Origin: Lederbergia citrisecunda
Lineage (GTDB): Bacteria > Bacillota > Bacilli > Bacillales > Bacillaceae_C
Direction of reading: 5' to 3'
Length of the DNA: 64,000 nucleotides
NCBI RefSeq assembly: GCF_018343695.1
Contig: NZ_JAGYPJ010000001.1
Span: 4,221,641-4,285,640, forward strand
Shown: positions 49,350 through 58,410 of the stretch, in pieces
Layout: every line of letters begins with the position of its first letter
Position numbering within the stretch: the first letter of the stretch is position 1
The notes under the pieces: generated by a model
Databases searched by the model: none
What the model was told of the DNA's origin: nothing
What the model saw: only the letters and a program-made list of their open reading frames with translations
Made by a program: the position numbers and the translations under genes

Positions 49350-50570
49350 TTGTTTATACGATTTAAAAATCTGTTTTCCATTAAAGGCTATAGCGTATTA
49401 GTTATTTGTATGCTGATGATTGGTATTGGTATTTCTATTACATCGCCATACATTCCTCTGTTTTTAACAAAAGATTTTGGAATGAGTGCGGGAGCTTTTG
49501 GAATCTTCATGGCGATCAGCTCATTAAGCGGAGTGGTCGTGAACTCGCTTATTGCTAAACATTCGGATAATGGAATGGATCGAAAATGGATTGTTATTTT
49601 TGCCGCAATTTCTGCTTCGTTAGGGTATGCTTCATATCTTGTATTCAATAACTTTTTTATTCTACTGATCGTTGTCACCCTTTTTAATGGATTAGCTGCA
49701 CCAGTCATGCCGCAAATCTATGCATATGCACATGAATCGGCAAATGCAAGCAAGTCCGAAGACAAGACTTTTGCGATGTCTACATTACGTTCTCTTATTT
49801 CTCTTGGATTCCTGATAGGACCTTTATGTGGAACATTAATACTTGGACTCGCTGGATACAAGGGAATCTTTCTTGGAACATCCATCCTTTATATTACAGT
49901 TGCGTCTCTTGTATTCCTATTTTTACATAGACGGAAAGCGGCTAAAAGCAATGCGAAAAAGAAGAAAAGCAAAGGTACCCCTTGGATCAAAAACAGGCAG
50001 ATTAGGCTACCTCTTATCGCCTTTTTATTCCTGTTTGCTATCAATACAATTCATTTGATCATTACGCCTTTGTTTATTGTGAATGAACTGCATGGGACGT
50101 ATAAGGATGTCGGATTGGTTGTTAGTATTTGTGCTGGTTTGGAAATTCCGATTATGCTTGGACTTGGTGCACTAGGAAAAAAGATATCAAATCATACACT
50201 GATGATTTATGGCTGCGTTATCTTGGTAATCTATTACACCATTTTAAGTGTAGCGACACATGCTTGGCAGTTGATCCCGGCACAGCTTCTTCAGGCAACG
50301 TTTGTAGCAATCGTTATGGGCAACGGACTAAGTTATTTTACAGAGCGACTACCTAATTCACCAGGACTTGCTACAACCATCTATTCCAACGGATCTACGA
50401 TTGGAAGGTTAGTAGGAAGTCTTGGCGGAGGATTCATTGCACAGATTTTAGGATTTCGTCATGTTTATTGGGTGTGTCTGTTACTTGCGGTTCTTGCGTT
50501 CTTTATATTATGGAGATCAAGACCTCATGAGGAAATGGAGGTACAGGTAACGCGTACTAGGTCGGTTTAG
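49350..50570 (+). CDS. MFS sugar efflux-type transporter (SetA-like)
   Basis: A 406-residue MFS protein with twelve spans, opening MLMIGIGISITSPYIPLFLT and holding the short GMSAGAFGIFMAISSLSGVV, a SetA/SotB-like pattern. The loop is KHSDNGMDRKWIVIFA. The start is TTG 49350 with AAGGAGGACAAAAG upstream. An export role for sugars or drugs is inferred. It is monocistronic between terminators. Confidence 0.82.
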   Translation: MFIRFKNLFSIKGYSVLVICMLMIGIGISITSPYIPLFLTKDFGMSAGAFGIFMAISSLSGVVVNSLIAKHSDNGMDRKWIVIFAAISASLGYASYLVFNNFFILLIVVTLFNGLAAPVMPQIYAYAHESANASKSEDKTFAMSTLRSLISLGFLIGPLCGTLILGLAGYKGIFLGTSILYITVASLVFLFLHRRKAAKSNAKKKKSKGTPWIKNRQIRLPLIAFLFLFAINTIHLIITPLFIVNELHGTYKDVGLVVSICAGLEIPIMLGLGALGKKISNHTLMIYGCVILVIYYTILSVATHAWQLIPAQLLQATFVAIVMGNGLSYFTERLPNSPGLATTIYSNGSTIGRLVGSLGGGFIAQILGFRHVYWVCLLLAVLAFFILWRSRPHEEMEVQVTRTRSV

Positions 50571-50622
50571 TCTCCAATCATTACTGATAAAATCGAATTG
50601 CAAATATGGAAGAAAAAATACA

Positions 50623-50651
50623 AAAGCCATGATTATCGCAATCATGGCTTT
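50623..50651. terminator. Bidirectional terminator between MFS and AraC genes
   Basis: AAAGCCATGATT and AATCATGGCTTT form a perfect 12-bp stem with a five-base loop between convergent genes. Confidence 0.85.
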
Positions 50652-50656
50652 CTCCA

Positions 50657-51853
50657 TCAATCAATCTCGGCAATTGAATGCTTTTCACGATACTGCTTCG
50701 GTGTCATCCCACTATATTTCTTAAACACTTTTGAAAAATGGCTTTGGTCATAAAAATTTAGCAAGGAATAGATTTCCGTAATGGAATAATCCGTTAAAGC
50801 GAGTAACTTCTCGGCTTCTTCCACTTTGGAACGGAGAATATATTCGTTTAGGCTGGTTCCAACTTCCTTTTTAAACAACTGAGACAAATAACTGGCATTC
50901 ATTTTGACGAGGCTTGAGAGCTTTCCGAGTGTAATGTCTTCATATAAGTGTTTTTGAATATATCTTTGACATACAAGTATCGGTTTGGAATAGATGTGAT
51001 TTTTATACTTCGAAACCCGTTTTGTGAAATCTAGAATGGCATCATTTCTCAATTGTAAAATCGCATTTATATCATTTAACTCTTCAAGCCTCTGAATATA
51101 CATATCACTTACAGTATACGCCTCTTCAGACGGAACTCCTCCATCAAGGACGGCCCTTGTGGCGAGAGTGATGGCAGCAATAAATAAATTTTTCTCACTT
51201 CTAATCACGCTTTTTTTCGATAGAGTCCCAAACCTACCATTGTGTGGTGGAATCGTTGTCGCTTGTAGTAATCCTTCAATATTTCCTTCTTTAATGAACT
51301 GTAAAAGTCTTTTCTCGTAAAAATATGAGTAATGAAAGGACATTTCCTGCTTTGTCTTTGAAATTAATACATCGAGGTTCTCGATAGAGTGGCTTGGCAT
51401 CACGTCATCAGTTTCAAGTTTTTGTTCATATATAAAATAATAGAGAAGAGATCCGACATATTTTAATCTCTCTTTTATCATAACTGGAACAGAATGCAGG
51501 TAATCAAACAGTTCTTGCTTTTTATGAAACTGGATTTGGAAGTCGTTCATAATCCCATTGATCATTTCAAAGGATATTGACTTCTCTAATGTAGGTCCCA
51601 AAAGAATCGCACCTGTATCCATTTTTAGATGAAAATAATTTTCCGCTAGAGGGGAAGAGGTTATAATGCAAGATTCCTCTTTAGTAGAAAAGATCTCTAA
51701 CCTTCTGATCGGATCTTCATACAGAGGGTGTTTTTTTATATTCGAAGCGAATTGTAACACTACTTCAACTTCCTCATTGATAAAATAAATAGGAACTCCA
51801 ACCGATTCAAACAGAAGTTTGCAAAAGTATTCGATTTCTTCGAGTTTCTTCAT
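50657..51853 (-). CDS. AraC family regulator with long N-terminal sensor region
   Basis: A 398-residue regulator. The first ~295 residues form a region of no clear family to me (a PocR-like or GAF-like sensory domain is possible; it starts MKKLEEIEYFCKLLFESVGV). The C-terminal AraC HTH (about 296-392) has ITLGKLSSLVKMNASYLSQL and FKKEVGTSLNEYILRSKVEE then FYDQSHFSKVFKKYSGMTPK. The start at 51853 is chosen because AAAGGGAG lies seven bases upstream. It is divergent from the GH3 gene and is probably its regulator. Confidence 0.83.
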   Translation of the reverse strand: MKKLEEIEYFCKLLFESVGVPIYFINEEVEVVLQFASNIKKHPLYEDPIRRLEIFSTKEESCIITSSPLAENYFHLKMDTGAILLGPTLEKSISFEMINGIMNDFQIQFHKKQELFDYLHSVPVMIKERLKYVGSLLYYFIYEQKLETDDVMPSHSIENLDVLISKTKQEMSFHYSYFYEKRLLQFIKEGNIEGLLQATTIPPHNGRFGTLSKKSVIRSEKNLFIAAITLATRAVLDGGVPSEEAYTVSDMYIQRLEELNDINAILQLRNDAILDFTKRVSKYKNHIYSKPILVCQRYIQKHLYEDITLGKLSSLVKMNASYLSQLFKKEVGTSLNEYILRSKVEEAEKLLALTDYSITEIYSLLNFYDQSHFSKVFKKYSGMTPKQYREKHSIAEID

Positions 51854-52152
51854 GTAAAAACTCCCTTTGTAACCTGCATACTGGTGAAACACGGTCCGTA
51901 TAGTTAGTAACGAATATTTATAAACTTTGTAAAGCCTTCGCGATTCCTAAATAATTATGAAAAATGAATGGAACGGATAAACATAGCAGGAATAGTTGTC
52001 TTAATGGAGTAATCCGTACTTTATGTAAAACACTTAATGTAACCGTTTAAATTTATATAAAAATTGTACCTAAAATATAAAAATAATACAATAAACCAAC
52101 TCATTTTTAAAATAGATTCATAGATAAATATACGAAATAGGAGGCGTCAAAC

Positions 52153-54441
52153 ATGGAAAGAGATATTAAAAAGCTCATTTCAGAAATGACATTGGAAGAA
52201 AAAGCTGGATTATGCTCAGGACAAGACTTTTGGACAACGAAAGCTATTGAACGTTTAGGAATCCCTTCAATCATGATGACGGATGGTCCCCACGGATTGA
52301 GAAAGCAAATGTCATCCTCCAATGTGGATAATTTGGGGATTTTTAATAGTGTTCCGTCCACATGTTTTCCTTCTGCTGTCGGCCTTGCAAGTACTTGGGA
52401 TCGCAATTTAATTCATGAAGTCGGAGTTGCATTAGGAAAAGAGTGTCAAGCAGAAGACGTAGCTATTTTGTTGGGACCTGGTGTGAACATTAAACGATCT
52501 CCTCTATGCGGAAGGAATTTCGAATATTTTTCAGAAGATCCATACTTAACATCAGAGCTCGCTTCTAGCCATATTGATGGTGTTCAAAGTCAAGGAGTGG
52601 GGACATCCTTAAAGCATTTTGCAGCTAATAACCAAGAACATCGCCGGATTACTTCCAATTCTGTTGTAGATGAACGAACTCTTCGAGAGATTTATCTGGC
52701 TAGCTTCGAAAACGTTGTGAAAAAATCACAGCCTTGGACAGTGATGTGCTCCTACAATAAAGTGAATGGTGTGTACGCTTCTGAAAATAAACGCTTATTG
52801 ACAGAGATTTTAAAAGAAGAGTGGGGCCACGAAGGCTTTGTCGTTTCCGACTGGGGTGCGGTAAACGAAAGGGAAGCTGGAGTTGAAGCGGGTCTTGAGC
52901 TTGAAATGCCATCTTCAGGTGGAGTGGGAGATCGGAGAGTTATAGAAGCAGTGCAAAACGGTACGTTGTCTGAAGAATCGTTGGATAAAGCAGTGGAACG
53001 CTATTTAAATGTGCTTTTTAAAGCAGTTGATAGCAAAAAAGAAAATGCAACATACAACCAAGATGAACATCATCGATTGGCAAGAAAAGTTTCAAGTGAA
53101 TCCATCGTTCTTTTAAAAAATGAAACAGGAATTCTTCCACTTAAAAAAGAGGGGGCAATTGCAGTCATTGGTGCATTTGCACAAAGTCCACGATTCCAAG
53201 GTGGAGGAAGCTCCCATGTTACACCAACAAAGCTTGATCAACCAATAGAAGAAATTCAAAAATTGGCACCTCAAGCTATTATCACTTTTGCTGAAGGTTA
53301 TAAGCTTGATTCTACGGAAATTGATGAAGCGTTGATGAGTGAAGCAAAAATGGTTGCGAGTGAGGCAGATGTAGCTGTTCTATTTGTGGGACTCCCTGAT
53401 AGCTTTGAATCAGAAGGATATGACAGAACTCATTTAAGCATACCTGAAAATCACCAAAAACTAATTGAAGCTGTTGTAGAAATCCAAAAAAATGTAGTAG
53501 TTGTCTTAAGTAATGGATCTCCTATCGAAATGCCATGGCATGATCGTGTTAGCGCTGTTCTAGAAGGATATTTAGGAGGACAAGCGTTTGGTGGTGGAAT
53601 TGCAGATGTCTTATTTGGTGAAGCGAATCCTTCAGGTAAATTAGCTGAAACATTCCCATTGGAATTAAGCCATAATCCATCCTACTTAAACTTCCCTGGT
53701 GAAGGAGATATGGTTGAATACAAAGAAGGTATTTTTGTCGGATATCGCTATTATGAAAAGAAAAACATTCAACCGCTTTTCCCATTCGGATTTGGGCTTA
53801 GCTATACAACGTTTGAATATACAGATGTCACTTTAAGCTCTGATAAAATTCTAGATACTGAAACGGTCGATGTTCATATTAAGGTAAAAAATACAGGATC
53901 TATAGCTGGAAAAGAAATCATTCAAGTGTATGTACGTGATAACGGTGATAAAGTGATTCGTCCTGAAAAAGAATTAAAAGGATTTGCAAAAGTTGATCTT
54001 GAACCGGGAGAGGAAAAGGAGATCACGATTACATTAGATAAGCGTTCATTTGCTTACTATAACCTGGAATTAAAGGATTGGCACGTTCAAAGTGGTGATT
54101 TTGATATTTTAGTAGGAGGATCATCAGATCGTATCGCCCATGTGAAAACGGTCCACGTAGATTCTACAACCGTTATCAGAAAAAAAGCACATCGTAATAC
54201 GACATTGGGAGAGTTAATGGAGGATCCTGCAACAGCAGCGATTGTTCAACAAATTATGACGAAAATGGCTGAGCAAAGTGGAATCGCTAGTGCTATGCAA
54301 GAAGAACCAAATGATATGATGCTTGCTATGATGAAATACATGCCGCTACGCACTCTTGTTAACTTTAGCGGAGGTGGATTTACAGAAGAAATGATGGAAG
54401 GCCTACTCGCACAAATCAATTCAACACAACTAATGAAATAA
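52153..54441 (+). CDS. GH3 family beta-glucosidase
   Basis: A 762-residue cytoplasmic GH3 enzyme (no signal peptide) that removes beta-linked sugars from the non-reducing end. N-terminal barrel: [28 protein letters not shown], the nucleophile D233 in [10 protein letters not shown]. The second alpha/beta domain has [15 protein letters not shown] and the acid/base Glu region in [19 protein letters not shown]; a fibronectin III-like domain (about 570-645) follows. The last ~85 residues are an extra helical tail ([20 protein letters not shown]) seen in a subset of Firmicutes GH3. GGAGG lies upstream. Confidence 0.9.
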   Translation: MERDIKKLISEMTLEEKAGLCSGQDFWTTKAIERLGIPSIMMTDGPHGLRKQMSSSNVDNLGIFNSVPSTCFPSAVGLASTWDRNLIHEVGVALGKECQAEDVAILLGPGVNIKRSPLCGRNFEYFSEDPYLTSELASSHIDGVQSQGVGTSLKHFAANNQEHRRITSNSVVDERTLREIYLASFENVVKKSQPWTVMCSYNKVNGVYASENKRLLTEILKEEWGHEGFVVSDWGAVNEREAGVEAGLELEMPSSGGVGDRRVIEAVQNGTLSEESLDKAVERYLNVLFKAVDSKKENATYNQDEHHRLARKVSSESIVLLKNETGILPLKKEGAIAVIGAFAQSPRFQGGGSSHVTPTKLDQPIEEIQKLAPQAIITFAEGYKLDSTEIDEALMSEAKMVASEADVAVLFVGLPDSFESEGYDRTHLSIPENHQKLIEAVVEIQKNVVVVLSNGSPIEMPWHDRVSAVLEGYLGGQAFGGGIADVLFGEANPSGKLAETFPLELSHNPSYLNFPGEGDMVEYKEGIFVGYRYYEKKNIQPLFPFGFGLSYTTFEYTDVTLSSDKILDTETVDVHIKVKNTGSIAGKEIIQVYVRDNGDKVIRPEKELKGFAKVDLEPGEEKEITITLDKRSFAYYNLELKDWHVQSGDFDILVGGSSDRIAHVKTVHVDSTTVIRKKAHRNTTLGELMEDPATAAIVQQIMTKMAEQSGIASAMQEEPNDMMLAMMKYMPLRTLVNFSGGGFTEEMMEGLLAQINSTQLMK

Positions 54442-54532
54442 TTGGAAAAAACATTCATTATAAAGTAAAATTAAGTTAGATAAGAATAGGGGAGTTTCTC
54501 AAGCAGGGGGCTCTCCTAATTAACAACCTCAT

Positions 54533-54550
54533 TTGTGAAAAAGTACACAA
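54533..54550. promoter_or_regulatory. Candidate Rex operator upstream of the FNT gene
   Basis: TTGTGAAAAAGTACACAA fits the Rex consensus TTGTGAAWWWWTTCACAA except for two positions. Rex is the NADH-sensing repressor of fermentation and anaerobic genes, and in B. subtilis it controls ywcJ, a member of the same transporter family. A further half-site-like TACACAAATT lies at 54566-54575. Binding is inferred. Confidence 0.65.
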
Positions 54551-54643
54551 ACGAGAAATGTAATATACACAAATTATCTTTATATCTGCTAGTAAATATG
54601 TGAAGTTTTTAACAAATTTCGTTTTTAGAAAGGACGAGTGAAA

Positions 54644-55468
54644 TTGGCGGCCATGGAAAGGAATGCACTTGAAACGTTAAGGAATAAGGCACAAGGGTCC
54701 GCTCTTATGGTACAAAATCGCCCATATGAATATTTGATTAGGGCGATGCTTGCTGGAATCTACCTCGGGTTTGCGACCATTTTCTGCTTGAAAACAGTTA
54801 ATGGCATGTACATGAACGAAGAGCCATTGGCTGGTTTTGTTGCAGCTATACTATTCGGTGTGGCTCTTGTCATGATTGTGTACGGAGGTGCCGAACTCTT
54901 TACTGGGAATACAATGTATTTTGCAATATCTACCTTAAGAGGATATACATCAGTTAAAATGACCATTTGTGTGTGGACGATTTGTTTTATTGGAAATGCA
55001 TTAGGAGGATTGTTTTTTGCGTTGCTAATGGCGCCAACTGGAATTATTCAAGAACTCGGGATGGAAAATTGGTTATTTACACTAGTTGAAGGGAAAATGA
55101 ACCATACAGCAATTGAAATCTTTTTCAGGGCCATTTTATGTAATTGGATGGTATGTATGGCAATCTTTTTACCAAAAACATTGAAAAATGAATTTGCACA
55201 AATCTTTACACTCATGTTGCTTGTATCTGTATTTTTTGTATCAAGCTTTGAACACGTTATTGCTAATTTAGTATCATTTTCGCTCGTATTAGTCATTCCT
55301 CACCCTGAAACCATTACAATTGGTAAAGCCATTCATAATTTAATTCCTGCCACAATCGGAAATATCATTGGTGGTGCTTTATTTATGGGTGCGCTATACA
55401 CATGGTTAAATACAAAAAAGTCAACGGACACGAAAGTTACAAGATTAAGTACAAAAAGATCAATGTAA
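54644..55468 (+). CDS. Formate/nitrite transporter family protein (YwcJ-like)
   Basis: A 274-residue member of the FNT pentameric channel family, with six spans. Typical features are YEYLIRAMLAGIYLGFATIF near residue 27, GGAELFTGNTMYFAISTLRG near 87-106 (the first omega-like loop region) and NWMVCMAIFLPKTLKNEFAQ. It moves formate, nitrite or lactate across the membrane. The start is uncertain: TTG 54644 has AAGGA about nine bases upstream, GTG 54638 is closer and ATG 54653 is further. The Rex-like box upstream fits control by redox state. Confidence 0.87.
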   Translation: MAAMERNALETLRNKAQGSALMVQNRPYEYLIRAMLAGIYLGFATIFCLKTVNGMYMNEEPLAGFVAAILFGVALVMIVYGGAELFTGNTMYFAISTLRGYTSVKMTICVWTICFIGNALGGLFFALLMAPTGIIQELGMENWLFTLVEGKMNHTAIEIFFRAILCNWMVCMAIFLPKTLKNEFAQIFTLMLLVSVFFVSSFEHVIANLVSFSLVLVIPHPETITIGKAIHNLIPATIGNIIGGALFMGALYTWLNTKKSTDTKVTRLSTKRSM

Positions 55469-55507
55469 AAATAAATATGGTAAATGCATGTAGTTTAATA
55501 AAAATCT

Positions 55508-55536
55508 TTTACATTCGTTAAAAATACGACTATACT
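55508..55536 (+). promoter_or_regulatory. Sigma-A promoter of the mifM-like/yidC operon
   Basis: TTTACA (55508-55513), a 17-bp spacer and TATACT (55531-55536). Transcription would start near 55543, about 20 bases before the leader ORF. No terminator separates the leader from yidC. Confidence 0.75.
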
Positions 55537-55565
55537 TTCTGTATTGATAAGAAATAGGTGGTATG

Positions 55566-55841
55566 ATGTTTGAACTTCTTTTTCAAGATTCATATACAGA
55601 ATGGGTAGTTCCATTAACGCTAGCCATTACATGGCTTCTTAGCTGGCAAATATTTTTATTGTCCCATCCTGTTCAAGCAAATAGGAAAGGGAAAATAGAT
55701 ACAGCTTTTCATATAAATCATTTTTCGATTCCAGTTCCTCCAAAAGAGTGTCTTGTTTTCAATATAACTCGATTTATAAAAACAGTTAAAAGAAAAGAAG
55801 CTCCGGACGATATGGAAGGGCCACATCTTCTATTTTTATAG
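55566..55841 (+). CDS. MifM-like regulatory leader protein upstream of a YidC paralogue
   Basis: A 91-residue single-span protein. A hydrophobic segment (about 12-33, ending LSWQIFLLSHPV) is followed by a basic region, then ITRFIKTVKRKEAPDDMEGP (67-86) and a short tail LLFL. B. subtilis MifM has the same plan: N-terminal span, an arrest motif published as RIxxWIxxxxxMNxxxxDEEED, and a position directly upstream of yqjG. Here the matching stretch has I-T-R-F-I-K, a Lys/Arg tail and an acidic DDME in order, so similarity is real but loose. Its last codons (L88-L91) lie in the 5' arm of a hairpin that masks the yidC SD. ATG 55566 has better spacing than 55563. The function is inferred; MifM orthology needs alignment. 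Confidence 0.7.
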   Translation: MFELLFQDSYTEWVVPLTLAITWLLSWQIFLLSHPVQANRKGKIDTAFHINHFSIPVPPKECLVFNITRFIKTVKRKEAPDDMEGPHLLFL

Positions 55842-55860
55842 ACAAATTCTAAAATAGAAG
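55827..55860 (+). promoter_or_regulatory. SD-sequestering hairpin between leader and yidC
   Basis: CTTCTATTTT (55827-55836) and AAAATAGAAG (55851-55860) form a perfect 10-bp stem with a 14-nt loop. The 3' arm holds the AGAAG of the yidC ribosome site (AGAAGGGTGA), and the 5' arm covers the last four codons of the leader; the stop follows at 55839. A ribosome paused at the end of the leader would keep the stem open and expose the site. This is the MifM/YqjG logic. Confidence 0.8.
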
Positions 55861-55870
55861 GGTGAAATCA

Positions 55871-56632
55871 TTGAAAAAAAACACAGCAGTATTTTCAATC
55901 ATTATCTTTGCATCTATGTTCCTTGGGGGATGTTCGGGTGTACAAAACCAAACAGGGTTCTTTTACAACACATTCGTTCGTCCATTTGCGTTTCTTATTC
56001 ATGAAATCGGATCTTTCTTTGGCGGTAACTTCGGTCTGGCCATCATCATAATTACGCTTCTCATTCGATTGGTGCTTATGCCGTTTATGTTAAAAACATA
56101 TAAGAATCAACAATTGATGAAAGTCAATATGGAAAAAATGAAGCCGGAAATGGAAGAAATTCAAAAGCGTACGAAAGAAGCAAAAACGCCTGAAGAAAAG
56201 CAAAAAGCTCAGCAAGAAATGATGCAATTATATCAAAAGCACAATGTTAACCCGCTCAATATGGGATGTTTACCAATGCTGATCCAAATGCCGATATTAA
56301 TGGGGCTTTATTACGCGATTCGTGGTTCAGAAGAAATTGCGACCCATTCATTTTTATGGTTTGATTTAGGTCAAAGGGATATACCATTAATGCTCATTGC
56401 GGGCGTGGTATACTTTATTCAATCAAAAGTTTCCATGGCGACCGTACCTGAAGCACAGAAAAAGCAAATGCAAATGTTTTCCTTTCTTTCTCCGGCCATG
56501 ATCATGTTCATTTCATTTTCCGCTCCTGCAGCTTTGCCTTTATATTGGGTAGTTGGTGGAACGTTCTTAATCATTCAGACATGGATTGGGCATAAATATT
56601 ATAGGCAGCATCCGGAAAAAGCAAAAGAATAG
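55871..56632 (+). CDS. yidC: YidC/OxaA family membrane protein insertase (YqjG-type paralogue)
   Basis: A 253-residue insertase that places membrane proteins in the cytoplasmic membrane, alone or with SecYEG. The N-terminus is a lipoprotein signal with lipobox LGGC (C21). Five membrane spans follow, with the conserved positively charged Arg in IITLLIRLVLMPF (about 60-72), the C1 loop KVNMEKMKPEMEEIQKRTKE, and NPLNMGCLPMLIQMPILMGL. Because a hairpin masks its SD and a leader precedes it, this is probably the inducible second YidC, not the housekeeping SpoIIIJ. TTG 55871 is preferred over GTG 55862, which lies inside the ribosome site. Confidence 0.9.
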   Translation: MKKNTAVFSIIIFASMFLGGCSGVQNQTGFFYNTFVRPFAFLIHEIGSFFGGNFGLAIIIITLLIRLVLMPFMLKTYKNQQLMKVNMEKMKPEMEEIQKRTKEAKTPEEKQKAQQEMMQLYQKHNVNPLNMGCLPMLIQMPILMGLYYAIRGSEEIATHSFLWFDLGQRDIPLMLIAGVVYFIQSKVSMATVPEAQKKQMQMFSFLSPAMIMFISFSAPAALPLYWVVGGTFLIIQTWIGHKYYRQHPEKAKE

Positions 56633-56641
56633 ATGGAAAAG

Positions 56642-56671
56642 ATAGCCTTCGATAAGGGGGCTATTTTTTTG
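56642..56671 (+). terminator. Terminator of the yidC operon
   Basis: ATAGCC and GGCTAT stem with inner CTTC/AAGG-like pairing, followed by T7. Confidence 0.8.
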
Positions 56672-56843
56672 CACTTAGGGACATGATGAATCCAGGTGAG
56701 TTTTTTTATTTCTTTTTACTTAATGGCAGGTATGCTTTGTAGATAAGCAGAATTTATGATCATAAGGTAAAAGGAATTCGAAGGAAATATTGATTTTTGG
56801 CTTTAATTTTATTAAATATTAATAAGAAAGAGGGGAACTAATG

Positions 56844-57251
56844 ATGGCAAAACAATTTTGGATTAATCTCCCGGTAAAAGATGTCGCTAAATCAAAAGAG
56901 TTTTTTACAAAGCTTGGATTCACTTGTAGTACAAAACATGGAAACTTTGCAGAATTAATCATAGGTGATAACAATGTCCAAGTAATGTTATTTCCAGAAA
57001 GTACATTCATGAATTTTACAAGTAATGAAATAACAGACACGGCAAAATCGACCGAGGTATTGTTCTCTATTGATGCCGAGAGCAGAGAAGAGGTAGATGA
57101 AATGGCTCGAAAGGCAGAGGACGCAGGTGGAACCATTTTTGGTAAACCTGGAGAAAGTCAAGAATGGATGTATGGGTGTGGTTTCGCTGATTTGGATGGA
57201 CATCGTTGGAACGTGCTGTATATGGACATGGACAAAATGCCTAAAGCATAG
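56844..57251 (+). CDS. VOC family protein (PhnB/glyoxalase-like)
   Basis: A 135-residue single VOC domain. It opens KQFWINLPVKDVAKSKEFFT and ends in the family's MYGCGFADLDGHRWNVLYMD (about 110-129), a pattern of the PhnB/lactoylglutathione-lyase-like group with unknown substrate. GAGGGG precedes the paired ATGs at 56841/56844; either may start. It is monocistronic. Confidence 0.82.
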   Translation: MAKQFWINLPVKDVAKSKEFFTKLGFTCSTKHGNFAELIIGDNNVQVMLFPESTFMNFTSNEITDTAKSTEVLFSIDAESREEVDEMARKAEDAGGTIFGKPGESQEWMYGCGFADLDGHRWNVLYMDMDKMPKA

Positions 57252-57412
57252 CAATCTGAATCAAATAATCATTAATTATTATAGACTTTACTTTTTTTCA
57301 GTTTATCTCGCAATTAAGATGAAGGACAGGAACCTCTCAATTTTCCGATTCCTGTCCCAATTATCTATAATCTTCCAATTAGGGGAGCAAGTTTTGAGAC
57401 AAATGTTCCCTA

Positions 57413-58330
57413 TTATTTACGGTAATACCGATCATCACTCCCGAGTATTTTTCCTCGTTTTAACACATCTCGTGCAACAAGTGACTCCAAAAACATGCAA
57501 ACGGGTCCATAGATTTTTGGTTTTCCAGTAATATATCTTTCCATATTCGCATAACCGTGCTTTATCAATAATTCACAAATGATTCTTGTACTGGATACAC
57601 CGCTTTCCAAAAACTCTAGTGTTTTGTCTTTGCTAAATGATTCTGGATCTTTGCGAAAAGTATCCTGGAAAATGTAATCTTCAATATCAAAATTTGTTTG
57701 AGAGTGTGTAGCGTGGGTTTCCGTATTATCGAATGTTCGCTGTTCTCTCGATTGTTCCATGTGTTCTCGAATAAGATGTTTAAGTACTTCAATTTGTTTA
57801 TCCAGTAAAGGGAGGCCTATATCCAAAAATGTCTGGAACGCTATTGGCATCTCGAAATTATCTGGTAAATAGGGGATTTCTTCTCTAAGATCCCAATGGT
57901 TTTGAAATTTAAATAGAAGTTCATCCATTTCATAATCTACAACGTTAAAACCTTTTCTAATTTCATTGATAATTTCAGATGAAAAACCTGTATGTTCTTT
58001 AAAATGTTCAATTCCAAATCTTCTAGTCTCATTCGTAACTTTATGTTTGACGATGTACTGATGTCGGAGTGGTCTTCCACATTCGCAAGGAGTCTCCGGA
58101 TTTACGAATCCATTGTCGATATATTCTTCTAAAATCCACTCATCGAGCAACATTTCAACTTCTTCCATTTCAGCATGTTCAGGAATGACGATTCCTTTAT
58201 CAACAGCAAGTACATTGGCAAAAGCTGTTTTTTTACCTCTTTTAACATGATGTTCAATGAAATCTTTCTGTTCAGGGGTAAGGGAGTTAAGGATGGAGTC
58301 TTTTTCGTTTCTCGACAAAACTATTTTCAT
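57413..58330 (-). CDS. Protein of unknown function, DUF3895-like
   Basis: A 305-residue cytoplasmic protein I cannot assign a function. The middle has a short Cys motif CECGRPLRHQYIVKH (about 84-98) followed by FGIEHFKEHTG, which may bind zinc. The C-terminal ~65 residues (FLESGVSSTRIICELLIKHG to GSDDRYYRK) look like the DUF3895 domain of Bacillus proteins. GGAGGATACAA precedes the start at 58330; the longer frame to 58414 is not supported. It lies downstream of ilvA but behind a terminator. Confidence 0.6.
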   Translation of the reverse strand: MKIVLSRNEKDSILNSLTPEQKDFIEHHVKRGKKTAFANVLAVDKGIVIPEHAEMEEVEMLLDEWILEEYIDNGFVNPETPCECGRPLRHQYIVKHKVTNETRRFGIEHFKEHTGFSSEIINEIRKGFNVVDYEMDELLFKFQNHWDLREEIPYLPDNFEMPIAFQTFLDIGLPLLDKQIEVLKHLIREHMEQSREQRTFDNTETHATHSQTNFDIEDYIFQDTFRKDPESFSKDKTLEFLESGVSSTRIICELLIKHGYANMERYITGKPKIYGPVCMFLESLVARDVLKRGKILGSDDRYYRK

Positions 58331-58363
58331 TTGTATCCTCCGTTTCCTAAGAACAAAAATGTA

Positions 58364-58392
58364 TGAAAAAAAACGAGGTGATAACCTCGTTC
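58364..58392 (-). terminator. Terminator of ilvA
   Basis: On the minus strand AACGAGGT, loop, ACCTCGTT, then T8. It ends the ilvA transcript. Confidence 0.85.
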
Positions 58393-58410
58393 GTTCATTA
58401 TAGACAAAGT

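Noticed and set aside
57097-57531. A 144-codon plus-strand frame overlapping the VOC gene
   Set aside because: It overlaps the VOC gene out of frame and the end of the DUF gene, with poor codon choice.
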